Assembly: GCF_009664835.1 (NCBI RefSeq)
Contig: NZ_CP045929.1
Span: 1,054,001-1,118,000, forward strand
Origin: Allosaccharopolyspora coralli
Lineage (GTDB): Bacteria > Actinomycetota > Actinomycetes > Mycobacteriales > Pseudonocardiaceae
DNA: 64,000 bases
Direction of reading: 5' to 3'
Shown one piece after another: positions 17,587 to 25,798 of the stretch (position 1 is the first letter of the stretch; each line of letters opens with the position of its first letter). The notes under the pieces were generated by a model. It had not been told where the DNA came from, did no database searches, and was given only the letters and a program-made list of their open reading frames with translations. Position numbers and translations under genes: made by a program.

Positions 17587-18693
17587 TTAGCGCATGACGA
17601 CGGTGTAGGCGGCGAAGCCGGCTACGACGAGCAGAACGGCCGCGGCCGCGATGATCATCGCGAGGCCGAGCCAGCGGCGTACGGCCCCGGAGTCTTCCTG
17701 GTCGAGGTCCGGATCGGTGGTGCTCGTTCGCGGTGTGCCGGTGTCGGACTGTGGCGGAGGCTGCGGCGGCAGTGCCTTGGTTCCGTCGGAGCCGGAGAGG
17801 TTCACCGTGCGGTCCTCCGGGCTCGCCGTCTTCGCACTCACGGCGGAGAGCAGTTCCGAACGCAGGTGCGTCGCCGACCGGTGCCGCTCGTCCGGATCCT
17901 TGGCGAGCGCGCGCAGGATCACCGCCTGCAGTTCCGGACTGACGTCGGGGTTGATCTCGCGCGGGGGCACGGGGGTGGAACGCACGTGCTGGTAGGCCAT
18001 CGCGACGGCCTCCGTACCCGGGAACGGCGGGTCTCCCGTGACCATCAGGTAGAGGCAACATCCCAGTGCGTACAGGTCCGTCCGCGCGTCCAGCTGCCCG
18101 CCCTGCACCTGCTCGGGCGCGATGTAGGCCGGGGTCCCTCGCACCTCGCCGGTGGTCGTGCGGAACGCGCTGCCCGCCATTCGCGCCAGGCCGAAATCGA
18201 GCACCGTCACCGTGTCGTCGCCGCGCAGCATGATGTTGCCCGGGCTGATGTCCCGGTGGATCACGCCGGTTTCGTGCGCGGCGTTCAGCGCGCGGCACAC
18301 CTGCTCGGCGATGGTGACCGCCACGTCGTCGGCCAGCGGGCCGTCCCGTCCGACACGACTGCGCAGCGATTCTCCGTCAAGGTGTTCCATCACGACGAAG
18401 ACGGACTCGGTCGGCGGCGAGCCGGCTTCCGACACGCCGATGTCGTGGACGGCCACCACGTTCGGATGATCGATGGCCGCGGCGGCCCGTGCCTCTCGGC
18501 GAAGCCGTTCCCCGTGTTCGGGATTGTCGTGCGGCTCGGCGGGAATCAGCTTGATCGCCACGGTTCGGTCGAGTTCGCGATCCCGTCCCAGGTGTACTTC
18601 GGACATGCCGCCCGTGCCGAGCAGCCGCGTGATCTCGTAGCGGCCACGGAGAACTCGCGGGCGCTCGGGTCCGGCGTCGTCGATCGCGGCCAT
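17587..18693 (-). CDS. Membrane-anchored serine/threonine protein kinase (PknB-type)
   Basis: 368 residues. Kinase domain (~17-280): glycine loop LLGTGGMSEVHLG, VAIK lysine (~47), catalytic loop HRDISPGNIML, DFG (~167), and APEQ plus the DLYALGCCLY helix. The catalytic loop has Ser where active kinases usually have Lys (HRDxK), while the Asp and Asn are kept, so activity may be reduced or altered. A Pro/Thr-rich linker follows (~290-335), then one transmembrane helix (~342-364) with almost nothing outside, so no PASTA or other sensor domain. Activation-loop TTTGEVRGTPAY is present. It lies 7 nt behind a membrane-anchored gene and is probably its operon partner. Confidence 0.93.
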   Translation of the reverse strand: MAAIDDAGPERPRVLRGRYEITRLLGTGGMSEVHLGRDRELDRTVAIKLIPAEPHDNPEHGERLRREARAAAAIDHPNVVAVHDIGVSEAGSPPTESVFVVMEHLDGESLRSRVGRDGPLADDVAVTIAEQVCRALNAAHETGVIHRDISPGNIMLRGDDTVTVLDFGLARMAGSAFRTTTGEVRGTPAYIAPEQVQGGQLDARTDLYALGCCLYLMVTGDPPFPGTEAVAMAYQHVRSTPVPPREINPDVSPELQAVILRALAKDPDERHRSATHLRSELLSAVSAKTASPEDRTVNLSGSDGTKALPPQPPPQSDTGTPRTSTTDPDLDQEDSGAVRRWLGLAMIIAAAAVLLVVAGFAAYTVVMR

Positions 18694-18700
18694 CTCGTCT

Positions 18701-19270
18701 CTACAGGTCCTTGGTTCGTTCGGGTTCGCCGCCCTCGATCATCTCGTCGAACAGGTAGCGGTAGTCGACCATCGCCTGCCGCAGCCGTTCGGTCGACGCG
18801 CCGTCCTGCTCGTTGTCGACCGCCACCGAGTGGGCCGCGCGGAAGTGCTCGACGAGTTCGGGATAGTCGACCGAGACGAGCTTCGCGCGGTCCTCGAACT
18901 GCTCCACCGGATACCCGCGGTCGCGCATCACCTGCAGTACCAGGAGGTCGGCATCGCGCAGACCCGCACTGGGCGTGTCGACGAACTTCGCCTGCGCGGA
19001 CTCCCAGGATTTGCCGAAACGCTCGCGTTGTTCCGGAGTGAGGTGGTGGATCGAGAGTTCACGCCGACGCTGCAACCGTGCCTGCAGCTCCGCCTCGCCC
19101 TTGTGCCGGCCGTGGGCGTGCACGACCCGGTCGTACTCGCCTCCGAAGTGGTCGCGCAGCGCTGTCGTGCGCCGGTTCGCCCGGGCTCGGCCCATCAGGT
19201 AAAGGACGATTCCGATGGCCAGCACGACGGCCGCGACGATCGCGATCACCAGTACGACGTTCGTCTGCAC
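18701..19270 (-). CDS. Membrane-anchored hypothetical protein
   Basis: 189 residues from GTG 19270, chosen for the GAGGGAGG ribosome-binding site 4 nt away. One N-terminal transmembrane helix (TNVVLVIAIVAAVVLAIGIV, residues ~3-24) precedes a charged, helical cytoplasmic domain with HLTPEQRERFGKSWESAQAK, a pattern seen in actinobacterial secreted/membrane proteins of unknown function. The next gene, a Ser/Thr kinase, starts 7 nt after its stop, so it may be a kinase substrate or regulator. I do not recognise a named family. Confidence 0.72.
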   Translation of the reverse strand: MQTNVVLVIAIVAAVVLAIGIVLYLMGRARANRRTTALRDHFGGEYDRVVHAHGRHKGEAELQARLQRRRELSIHHLTPEQRERFGKSWESAQAKFVDTPSAGLRDADLLVLQVMRDRGYPVEQFEDRAKLVSVDYPELVEHFRAAHSVAVDNEQDGASTERLRQAMVDYRYLFDEMIEGGEPERTKDL

Positions 19271-19468
19271 GAAACCTCCCTCGTCCGACGGCGGCGGAGA
19301 TTTCTGCCGATCGTAGGCAGGCCGACGCCCCGTACCTGCGTCGTACCCTCGAAAGAGTGACCGCAAACAAGAGAGTGTGCGGGTCGGCCTGGGTGGGTGG
19401 TCGGTGACAGGGACGCTGATCTCGCGGTCGGCTGCGGGGTCGTCGACATCAGGAGGCGCACCACCTCG

Positions 19469-19507
19469 TGTCGACGCTGTCCGCGCCGGCCACGAGGTGA
19501 GCACCCG
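19469..19507. repeat. 39-nt repeat, shared with 61521-61559
   Basis: The reverse complement begins CGGGTGCTCACCTCGTGG and matches 61521-61559 with about three differences over 39 nt. Both copies lie in intergenic DNA. The function is unknown; it may be part of a larger dispersed element. Confidence 0.65.
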
Positions 19508-19513
19508 CTCGAG

Positions 19514-19669
19514 TCAGAACCAGTGACTTCGCCCGCCGACCTTCGTTCCGACTCGGCCCAGGACGGCGAGGACGACGCCCACGACGAGTAGCACGCCGCC
19601 GATCGTCGTCAGGATCGAGATCTGTGCGAGCAGACCGATAATCAGAAGGATGACACCCAGGGTGATCAT
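19514..19669 (-). CDS. DUF6131 family small membrane protein
   Basis: 51 residues from ATG 19669; the longer frame has no conserved sequence. It consists of two hydrophobic helices (MITLGVILLIIGLLAQI and TIGGVLLVVGVVLAVLG) and the C-terminal GGRSHWF, which is the mark of the short actinobacterial DUF6131 proteins (R-x-HWF or R-x-HYF end). Function unknown; probably a single small inner-membrane peptide. The ribosome-binding site is weak. About 160 bp between it and the BCCT gene show no gene. Confidence 0.8.
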   Translation of the reverse strand: MITLGVILLIIGLLAQISILTTIGGVLLVVGVVLAVLGRVGTKVGGRSHWF

Positions 19670-19827
19670 TGAATGCACTCCGTTGTCGTCGAAAGCGGTT
19701 TCTGGGCACGGTGTACCCACTGAAGCGCCCTGAATCACTCCAACGAGTGTTATTTCTGGCTGCTGGCAGCCACACATGCTTCTCACGTCCGTTGACCAGC
19801 GAGAGTGACGGAGCTCCGCCTCCCGGA

Positions 19828-21957
19828 CTACCGTGGCTCTTCGGGGCCACGGACCTCGGCGGTGCCGGGACCGTGGTCGGGCAGCACCGAGGCGGCTGTG
19901 GTCTCGCGGTGCAGCCGCAGGAACTCGAGATGCCGCTCGTACTGGTCCAAGACGTCGCCGAGTAGCTGTTCCTTGCTGTACCCCATGACGTCGTAGCCCT
20001 GACTGCCCTCGGTCAGATGCACCTCGAATCGCACGTAGGTGTCGGCTTCGCCGCCCGACGACGCGGCGAAGGAGGGCGTGGACGTCTCACTCGGCCACAG
20101 TCGGTAGCTGAACTCCTCTTCCGTGCCCATCGGAACCCGCAGTTCCAGGTGCGGCACGCCGATCTCCTCGTCGACCCATTCGGTGACCGACGCGCCCGCA
20201 CCCTGCACGCGCAGTTCCTCGGCCACCTCCCGCAGGACCGGCCCGGACACCCGCTCGGTGAACCCGGTGGCGGTTCGCCGGTCGGGGTAGCTCATCACCC
20301 TGGCCAGCCGCTGCCGCCAGTTCCGGTTCGCGCCCGCGCGATCGCTCGTGGTTCGTTCGGACAGTGAGGACGGCAGCGTCGTGTGGAACGCGTCCTGCCG
20401 GAACCGCTCGACCCGCAGGGCCCGGTACACCCCCCACATGATCAGGAACATCACGAACGAGAACGGCAGGCCCATGATGATCGTCGCGTTGGTCAGCGCC
20501 TCCACGCCGCCGACGAGGAGCATCCCGATGGTGAGCAGACCGGTGGCCGACGCCCAGAAGACGCGCAGCCATGCCGCGGAGTCGGTCAGCGGGGTCGGCA
20601 GGTGCGAGCACAGGTTCGACATCACCAGCGAGCCGGAGTCGGCCGAGGTGACGTAGAGCAGCAGCCCGACGAAGGTGGCCAGCCCGGCGCTGAACGTCAC
20701 CCCCGGGTACTGCGCGAGCAGCTCGTAGAAGCCCTGTTCCGGGGCGTTCATGGCGGTCTCGCCGAACTGTGCGTTGCCCCGGCGCACCACACCCAGCGCA
20801 CTGTTGCCGAAGACGGACAGAAAGGTGAGCGTGAACAGGAACGGCACGATCAGCGTCGCCGCGACGAACTGCCGGATGGTGCGTCCCCGCGAGATCCGGG
20901 CGAGGAACAGTCCGACGAACGGGGCCCAGGCGATCCACCACGCCCAGAAGAACAGCGTCCAGGAGTTGAGCCACTCGGTCGGCTGATCGTAGGCGAACGT
21001 GTTCAGCGTCATCGCCGGGAAGCGGCTGAGGTAGTCGCCGATGTTGAGGATGAGCCCGTTGAGCAGCCGGATCGGGTTCTCCAGGACCAGCACGTAGAGC
21101 ATCAGTCCGACCGCGAGCACCACGTTGAGCTGGGACAGGCGCCGGATGCCGCGGTCGACACCGGCCACCGCCGACACGGTGGTCATGACGACCGCGAGCA
21201 CGATCAAGCCGATCTGGGCCGGAACTCCTTCGGGGATGCCGAACAGGAAGTTCAGGCCGAAGTTGAGCTGCACGACGCCGATCCCGAGCGACACGGAGAT
21301 GCCGAAGACCGTGCCGACCACGGCCGCGAGGTCGACGGCGTCACCGATCCGGCCGTGCACGCGCTTGCCGATGAGCGGATACAGGGCGGAGCGGATGGCC
21401 AGCGGCAGGTGGTACCGGAAGGCGAAGTACCCGAGCACCAAGCCCATCAGCGCGTACATCGCCCAGCCCGTGATGCCGTAGTGGAACAGAGTCCACACGA
21501 CGCCTTGCCTGGCGGCCTCGACGGTCTGCGGCGAGCCCTCGGGTGGCGCGAGGTAGTGGCTCACCGGGCCGGAGACGGAGAAGAACATCAAGTCGACGCC
21601 GATCCCCGCCGCGAACAGCATCGAGGCCCATGCGAACACGCCGAAGTCCGGAGTGGAGTGCTGCGGCCCGAGCTTCACCGTTCCGTATCGGGACGCCGCG
21701 ACGAACACCACGAACGCGAGGAACAGCGTCGCGGCGAGGAAGTAGTACCAGCCGAAGCCCCTGGAGATCCAGGTGACGACGGTGCCGATCGTGGTCGAGG
21801 CGCCTTGGGGCGTGATGATCGCCCAGACCGAGACGGCGAGGATCAGAACCGAGGAACCGACGAAGACCAGCGGCTTGAGCCGAGCCTCCTGCGTGTCGTC
21901 CGGGATCGGCTCGGCCGCCGTGCTGTCGTTGTCGCTCTGGGTCGACACACCGCTCAC
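19828..21957 (-). CDS. BCCT family choline/glycine betaine transporter with long C-terminal domain
   Basis: 709 residues. Twelve transmembrane helices (~30-520) with the BCCT signature WTLFFWAWWIAWAPFVGLFL (~330-350) and the glycine-rich AAGIGVDLMFFSV in helix 3. The cytoplasmic tail of ~185 residues (from ~525) resembles that of BetT-type choline transporters and may sense osmotic or ionic conditions. It imports choline or betaine for osmoprotection, driven by H+ or Na+. No betaine synthesis gene is in the window. The start is the first ATG of the frame, downstream of a Gly/Ser-rich lead; the nearby GTG/TTG codons do not fit better. Confidence 0.93.
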   Translation of the reverse strand: MSGVSTQSDNDSTAAEPIPDDTQEARLKPLVFVGSSVLILAVSVWAIITPQGASTTIGTVVTWISRGFGWYYFLAATLFLAFVVFVAASRYGTVKLGPQHSTPDFGVFAWASMLFAAGIGVDLMFFSVSGPVSHYLAPPEGSPQTVEAARQGVVWTLFHYGITGWAMYALMGLVLGYFAFRYHLPLAIRSALYPLIGKRVHGRIGDAVDLAAVVGTVFGISVSLGIGVVQLNFGLNFLFGIPEGVPAQIGLIVLAVVMTTVSAVAGVDRGIRRLSQLNVVLAVGLMLYVLVLENPIRLLNGLILNIGDYLSRFPAMTLNTFAYDQPTEWLNSWTLFFWAWWIAWAPFVGLFLARISRGRTIRQFVAATLIVPFLFTLTFLSVFGNSALGVVRRGNAQFGETAMNAPEQGFYELLAQYPGVTFSAGLATFVGLLLYVTSADSGSLVMSNLCSHLPTPLTDSAAWLRVFWASATGLLTIGMLLVGGVEALTNATIIMGLPFSFVMFLIMWGVYRALRVERFRQDAFHTTLPSSLSERTTSDRAGANRNWRQRLARVMSYPDRRTATGFTERVSGPVLREVAEELRVQGAGASVTEWVDEEIGVPHLELRVPMGTEEEFSYRLWPSETSTPSFAASSGGEADTYVRFEVHLTEGSQGYDVMGYSKEQLLGDVLDQYERHLEFLRLHRETTAASVLPDHGPGTAEVRGPEEPR

Positions 21958-22235
21958 CCTTCCTGCGGATATCGGTCGAACGTGTGATCCGGCTCATCAT
22001 GCACGCCGGTCCGCGCTGTGTCAGGCGCTCGTCGGGAAGTGCGGTTGCCGCGTGCTCGTCCGGCCGACATGAGGGCTGCAGCCTTGCTCCCGGGTGGCGC
22101 GTGCTGACACGCTGGCTAAGCGGTCGCTCAGTTGATCATGTGCGTCCGTGAGTCGCGCGGCAGCGACGGTTCCGACCGTCGCGGACGTCGGAACCGTCGC
22201 CGACCAGCTCCTCTCGATCCCAGGGAGTTCCTCCG

Positions 22236-23426
22236 ATGGAAGACGACACCACAGCAGCGGACCTGCGCCGCAGGGTCGCGAGCGTGCTCGCCGAGCACGA
22301 CCCCGCCACGAGTGACCCACTGGAGTTCCACCGCGCCCGCTTCGACGCCGGGTTGGCATGGGTGCACTTCCCCGAGGGGTTCGGCGGTCTCGGCCTGGCG
22401 CGCGAGCTGCAACCGTTCGTCGACGGACTCTTCGAGGAAGGCGGCGCGCCGGACAACAACTCGAAGATCAACGGCATCGGGCTCGGCATGGCCGCGCCCA
22501 CGATCCTCGCCGCCGGGTCGGAGGAACAGCGCCGTCGCCACCTCCGGCCACTGTGGACCGGGGAAGAAGTGTGGTGTCAGCTGTTCAGCGAGCCGGACGC
22601 GGGATCCGACCTCGCCGCGCTCGGCACGCGCGCGGTCCGCGACGGCGACGACTGGGTCGTCAACGGGCAGAAGGTCTGGACCTCCGTCGCACACCTCGCC
22701 CGGTTCGCGATCCTGATCGCACGCACCGCACCGGAGCTACCCAAACACCAGGGGATCACCTACTTCATCTGCGACATGACGGCGCCGGGAGTCGAGGTGC
22801 GGCCGCTGCGGCAGATCACCGGTGAGGCCGAGTTCAACGAAGTCTTCCTCACCGACGTACGCATCCCGGACGGTCAACGCCTCGGTGCGGATGGGGACGG
22901 CTGGCGCATCGCCAACATCACCCTCAACCAGGAGCGTGTCTCCATCGGAGGCAGGGACACTCCGCGCGAGGGCGGAATCCTCGGCATGGTCGCCGACACC
23001 TGGCGTCAGCGCCCGGACCTGCGCACGCCGGAACTACACGACCGGCTGCTGACGATGTACGTCGAGTCCGAGGTCGCCCGCCTCACCGGCGTCCGGATGC
23101 GGCAGAAACTCGCGGAGGGCAAGCCAGGGCCGGAGGGGTCCGCGCTCAAGCTCACCTTCGCCCGCCTGAACCAGGAACTCAGCGGGCTGGAACTGGAACT
23201 GCTCGGTGAGGACGGGTTGCGCTACGAGGACTGGACGATGGTGCGGCCGCAGAAGGTCGACTTCACCCAGCGCGATGCCGGTTACCGGTACCTGCGCGCG
23301 AAGGGCAACTCCATCGAGGGCGGCACCTCGGAGATCCTGCGCAACATCATCGCGGAACGCGTACTGGGCCTGCCCGCCGAAGCCCGCGCGGACAAGGACA
23401 TCCCGTGGAAGGACCTGCCCCGATGA
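22236..23426 (+). CDS. Acyl-CoA dehydrogenase, large subunit of a FadE pair
   Basis: 396 residues. N-terminal helical domain (~1-110) with the WVHFPEGFGGLGLA block, middle beta domain with CQLFSEPDAGSDLAALGTRA and WVVNGQKVWTS (flavin contacts), and C-terminal helical domain ending in GNSIEGGTSEILRNIIAERV, which binds FAD. It oxidises an acyl-CoA at the alpha-beta bond, passing electrons to ETF. The next gene begins inside its stop (ATGA), and is a second, more divergent dehydrogenase; such pairs form alpha2-beta2 enzymes, as known for mycobacterial steroid side-chain degradation. Substrate unknown. Confidence 0.93.
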   Translation: MEDDTTAADLRRRVASVLAEHDPATSDPLEFHRARFDAGLAWVHFPEGFGGLGLARELQPFVDGLFEEGGAPDNNSKINGIGLGMAAPTILAAGSEEQRRRHLRPLWTGEEVWCQLFSEPDAGSDLAALGTRAVRDGDDWVVNGQKVWTSVAHLARFAILIARTAPELPKHQGITYFICDMTAPGVEVRPLRQITGEAEFNEVFLTDVRIPDGQRLGADGDGWRIANITLNQERVSIGGRDTPREGGILGMVADTWRQRPDLRTPELHDRLLTMYVESEVARLTGVRMRQKLAEGKPGPEGSALKLTFARLNQELSGLELELLGEDGLRYEDWTMVRPQKVDFTQRDAGYRYLRAKGNSIEGGTSEILRNIIAERVLGLPAEARADKDIPWKDLPR

Positions 23427-24526
23427 GCGCCGACATCACGCTGCTCGAGTCCGACGTCGAAACGTCGTTGCGCAGCACCGTGCGGGAAATGCTGGCCGAC
23501 CGCTGTGATCCGAACGCGGTGCTGAGCGCCTACGAGGGCGACCGCGCACTCACCGCCTCGCTGTGGAAGACGGTGGCCGTCGAACTCGGGCTCGCCGGAC
23601 TGGTGATTCCCGACGAACGCGGCGGGGCCGGTGCCTCCGTGCGCGAGGCCGCGGTGGTGCTGGAGGAACTCGGCCGCGCGGTCGCGCCGGTTCCGTTCCT
23701 CTCCAGCGCGGTCGAGGCTGCCATCGTGCTCCGGGAGGGGAACTCCGCCCTGGTCGAGCAGGTGGCGTCGGGGGAGCGGACCGCCGCGCTCCTGGCCCCG
23801 TTCTCCACCGCCCCGGACGCCGACTTGCCCCGGATGAGCGTGGACGGAAACGAGCGGCTGAGCGGACGCGTGACGAGCGTCGCGGGCGCACTCGAATCCG
23901 ACACGCTGCTCGTGGCGGCGGACACCGTCGAGGGCACAGCGGTGTACGCGTTGCGAACCTCGGACGTGGCGGTGGCTTCGTTCGTGTCCTTGGACATGAC
24001 GCGGCCGCTGGCGGACATCACCGTCGACTCCGTTCCCGGCGAGGTGGTCGTGCCCCCGAACTCCGGCGAGGCGGCGTTCCGGCGGGCGCTGCGGGCCGGG
24101 GCCGCACTGCTCGCATCCGAACAGGTCGGGGTGACGGCATGGTGTCTCGAGTCGACCATCGCTCACCTCAAGGAACGCAAGCAGTTCGGCCGCACCGTGG
24201 GCGGCTTCCAGGCCCTCAAGCATCGGCTCGCCGACCTGTTCGTCGAGGCGGAGTCGGCGTCGGCGGCCGCGCGGTACGCGGCGGGCGCACTGGCCGCGGA
24301 TTCCGACGACGCGGCGATCGCGACCGCTGTCGCGTCCTCGTACTGCGCCGAGGTCGCGGTCCACGCCGCCGAGGAGGCCGTCCAGTTGCACGGGGGGACC
24401 GGCATGACCTGGGAGCACCCCGCACACCTCTACCTCAAGCGGGCCAAGGCGGACGAGATCGGGCGGGGCAGCCCCGGCCACCACCGTCGCGTGCTCGCCG
24501 ACCTGGTGGACATTCCAGCGAGCTGA
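23423..24526 (+). CDS. Acyl-CoA dehydrogenase, second subunit of a FadE pair
   Basis: 367 residues from ATG 23423, which overlaps the stop of the preceding FadE by 4 nt. N-terminal helical domain with LGLAGLVIPDERGGAGASVR, a short divergent middle domain, and a C-terminal domain with RKQFGRTVGGFQALKHRLAD (FAD-binding side) and HAAEEAVQLHGGTGMTWEHP. The middle domain lacks the usual TEP-x-AGSD flavin block, as is typical for the second subunit of heteromeric dehydrogenases. It probably works with the upstream protein. Downstream lies a MITE-like repeat and convergent PAP2. Confidence 0.92.
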   Translation: MSADITLLESDVETSLRSTVREMLADRCDPNAVLSAYEGDRALTASLWKTVAVELGLAGLVIPDERGGAGASVREAAVVLEELGRAVAPVPFLSSAVEAAIVLREGNSALVEQVASGERTAALLAPFSTAPDADLPRMSVDGNERLSGRVTSVAGALESDTLLVAADTVEGTAVYALRTSDVAVASFVSLDMTRPLADITVDSVPGEVVVPPNSGEAAFRRALRAGAALLASEQVGVTAWCLESTIAHLKERKQFGRTVGGFQALKHRLADLFVEAESASAAARYAAGALAADSDDAAIATAVASSYCAEVAVHAAEEAVQLHGGTGMTWEHPAHLYLKRAKADEIGRGSPGHHRRVLADLVDIPAS

Positions 24527-24529
24527 GAG

Positions 24530-24630
24530 CGCCCTGCGGAACTTGGGGAGGTCGCCGCCCCGTGCCGCGGCTGGTCACGCATGAGGCGTGCCCTACGGGC
24601 ACACACGCCAGTTCCCCAATGCCCTTTCAG
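24530..24630. repeat. Dispersed MITE-like palindromic repeat, copy 2 (short form)
   Basis: Fills the whole 100-bp space between the stops of the convergent FadE and PAP2 genes. Ends are inverted (GCCCTGCGGAACTTGGGG and CAGTTCCCCAATGCCC), and the inner hairpin GTGCCC-TAC-GGGCAC is present. It lacks the central block found in the 200-bp copies. Confidence 0.8.
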
Positions 24631-25379
24631 GCGTGGGCGAGTCGATGGAGCAGCTCGCGCGCGGACCGGGCGAGCGGGCGCAGGCTGAGCAGCAACACGG
24701 TCCAGCCGACTCCCAACAGCAACCCGCCGAAGACATCCGAAGGAGAGTGCACGCCGAGCACGATCCGCGAGAGCATGGCCGTCGCGGTCAGCGCCATCGC
24801 CGCCAACAACACCGCAGCGCGTCGCCGGGAGCCGGTGAGTAGCGGCAGGATCAGCAGGGCGATCATCAGATACACCGCCGCCGCTTGGGCCGAATGACCG
24901 GACGGGAACCCGAAGCCGTCCTCCACACCGACCAGCGGCAGCGCGGGCGGACGCGGCCGAGCGATGATCCATTTGGTCAGCCCGACGAGGGAGCCGACGC
25001 CAGCCGAGGACGCCACGAGCAACACGAGCGGGGACCAGGATCGTTTCCGGCGTACCAGCAGCACACCGGCCACGACCGCCAACGGGAACACCACCAGGGT
25101 GTCGCCGACCCAGGTCAGAACCGACCAGACCGCGATCGCCGGTTCCGACCGAACCTCGCCCACCAGTTCCAGCAGACGCCGGTCCAGGGCCACCACCGGT
25201 CCTCGGTTGTACACCTGGCCGGCCAGAGCCGTGAATCCCGCGGCGCACAGGGCACTGATGAGCACACCGAGGGCTCCCGAAACCCAGGGCCATCGCCGCA
25301 GAATCGTCCGCAGGTCCCGCGTGACGGACGGCCGTTCGGCTCCGTGCGTGTTCGAGGAGTCGTCGCCCGCAGCCGCCAT
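24627..25379 (-). CDS. PAP2 superfamily membrane phosphatase
   Basis: 250 residues from ATG 25379 (GGAGGTCGG ribosome-binding site). About six transmembrane helices. The three PAP2 motifs are intact: KWIIARPRPP (~136-145), FPSGHSAQAA (~160-169) and SRIVLGVHSPSDVFGG (~210-225), giving the two catalytic His residues. Probably dephosphorylates a lipid phosphate such as phosphatidic acid or undecaprenyl pyrophosphate at the outer face of the membrane. Single gene, convergent with the FadE pair. Confidence 0.93.
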   Translation of the reverse strand: MAAAGDDSSNTHGAERPSVTRDLRTILRRWPWVSGALGVLISALCAAGFTALAGQVYNRGPVVALDRRLLELVGEVRSEPAIAVWSVLTWVGDTLVVFPLAVVAGVLLVRRKRSWSPLVLLVASSAGVGSLVGLTKWIIARPRPPALPLVGVEDGFGFPSGHSAQAAAVYLMIALLILPLLTGSRRRAAVLLAAMALTATAMLSRIVLGVHSPSDVFGGLLLGVGWTVLLLSLRPLARSARELLHRLAHA

Positions 25380-25798
25380 TCCGACCTCCACACGCACGAA
25401 TGAGTCACAGCGTCCCGAGATCGAGCGTTTCGGCGATCGCACGTCCCGGTGCCGGTGAGCACGTCCTCGGGTGAACGACCAGTCGTGCCCGTGCCGACCT
25501 CGAACAGGGACGAGGCTCGTGACTTCGTCACGGGCGTCAGCGGCACCTGCCCTTGTGGACGAGGATAGGGCACAGGTGCTGGTGCCCGTTCGAACCCATC
25601 GGAGACACCCTCGAAGGGTGCACGGGGTGACCTGTGTGGGGAGGTGGGCGGTGGAAGCTCACGTGGCCGGCCGGCCCGCGTAGGCGGCGGGAGATCCGCG
25701 CGAACATCACCTCGGTGCCATGATCCGAGGTTCATTGAATTCGACCTCAGGTTCACCTAGCGTGGTTGTGACGCGGAACACGCACGCTGGAGGGAATC
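25380..25798. other. Intergenic region with promoter of the acyl-CoA ligase gene
   Basis: Some 420 bp without a gene, between divergent PAP2 and the ligase. Close to the ligase start, 25726-25757 reads CGAGGTTCATTGAATTCGAC followed by CTCAGGTTCACC: GAGGT and ACCTC form an inverted pair, and GAGGTTCA / CAGGTTCA a direct repeat. This may be the operator of the TetR regulator encoded after the ligase. Otherwise nothing is recognised. Confidence 0.4.

Noticed and set aside
20383-21987. 534-codon plus-strand frame opposite the BCCT transporter
   Set aside because: Composition (Glu/Arg/Gln/His-rich) is that of a shadow frame, and the minus strand encodes a complete BCCT protein.
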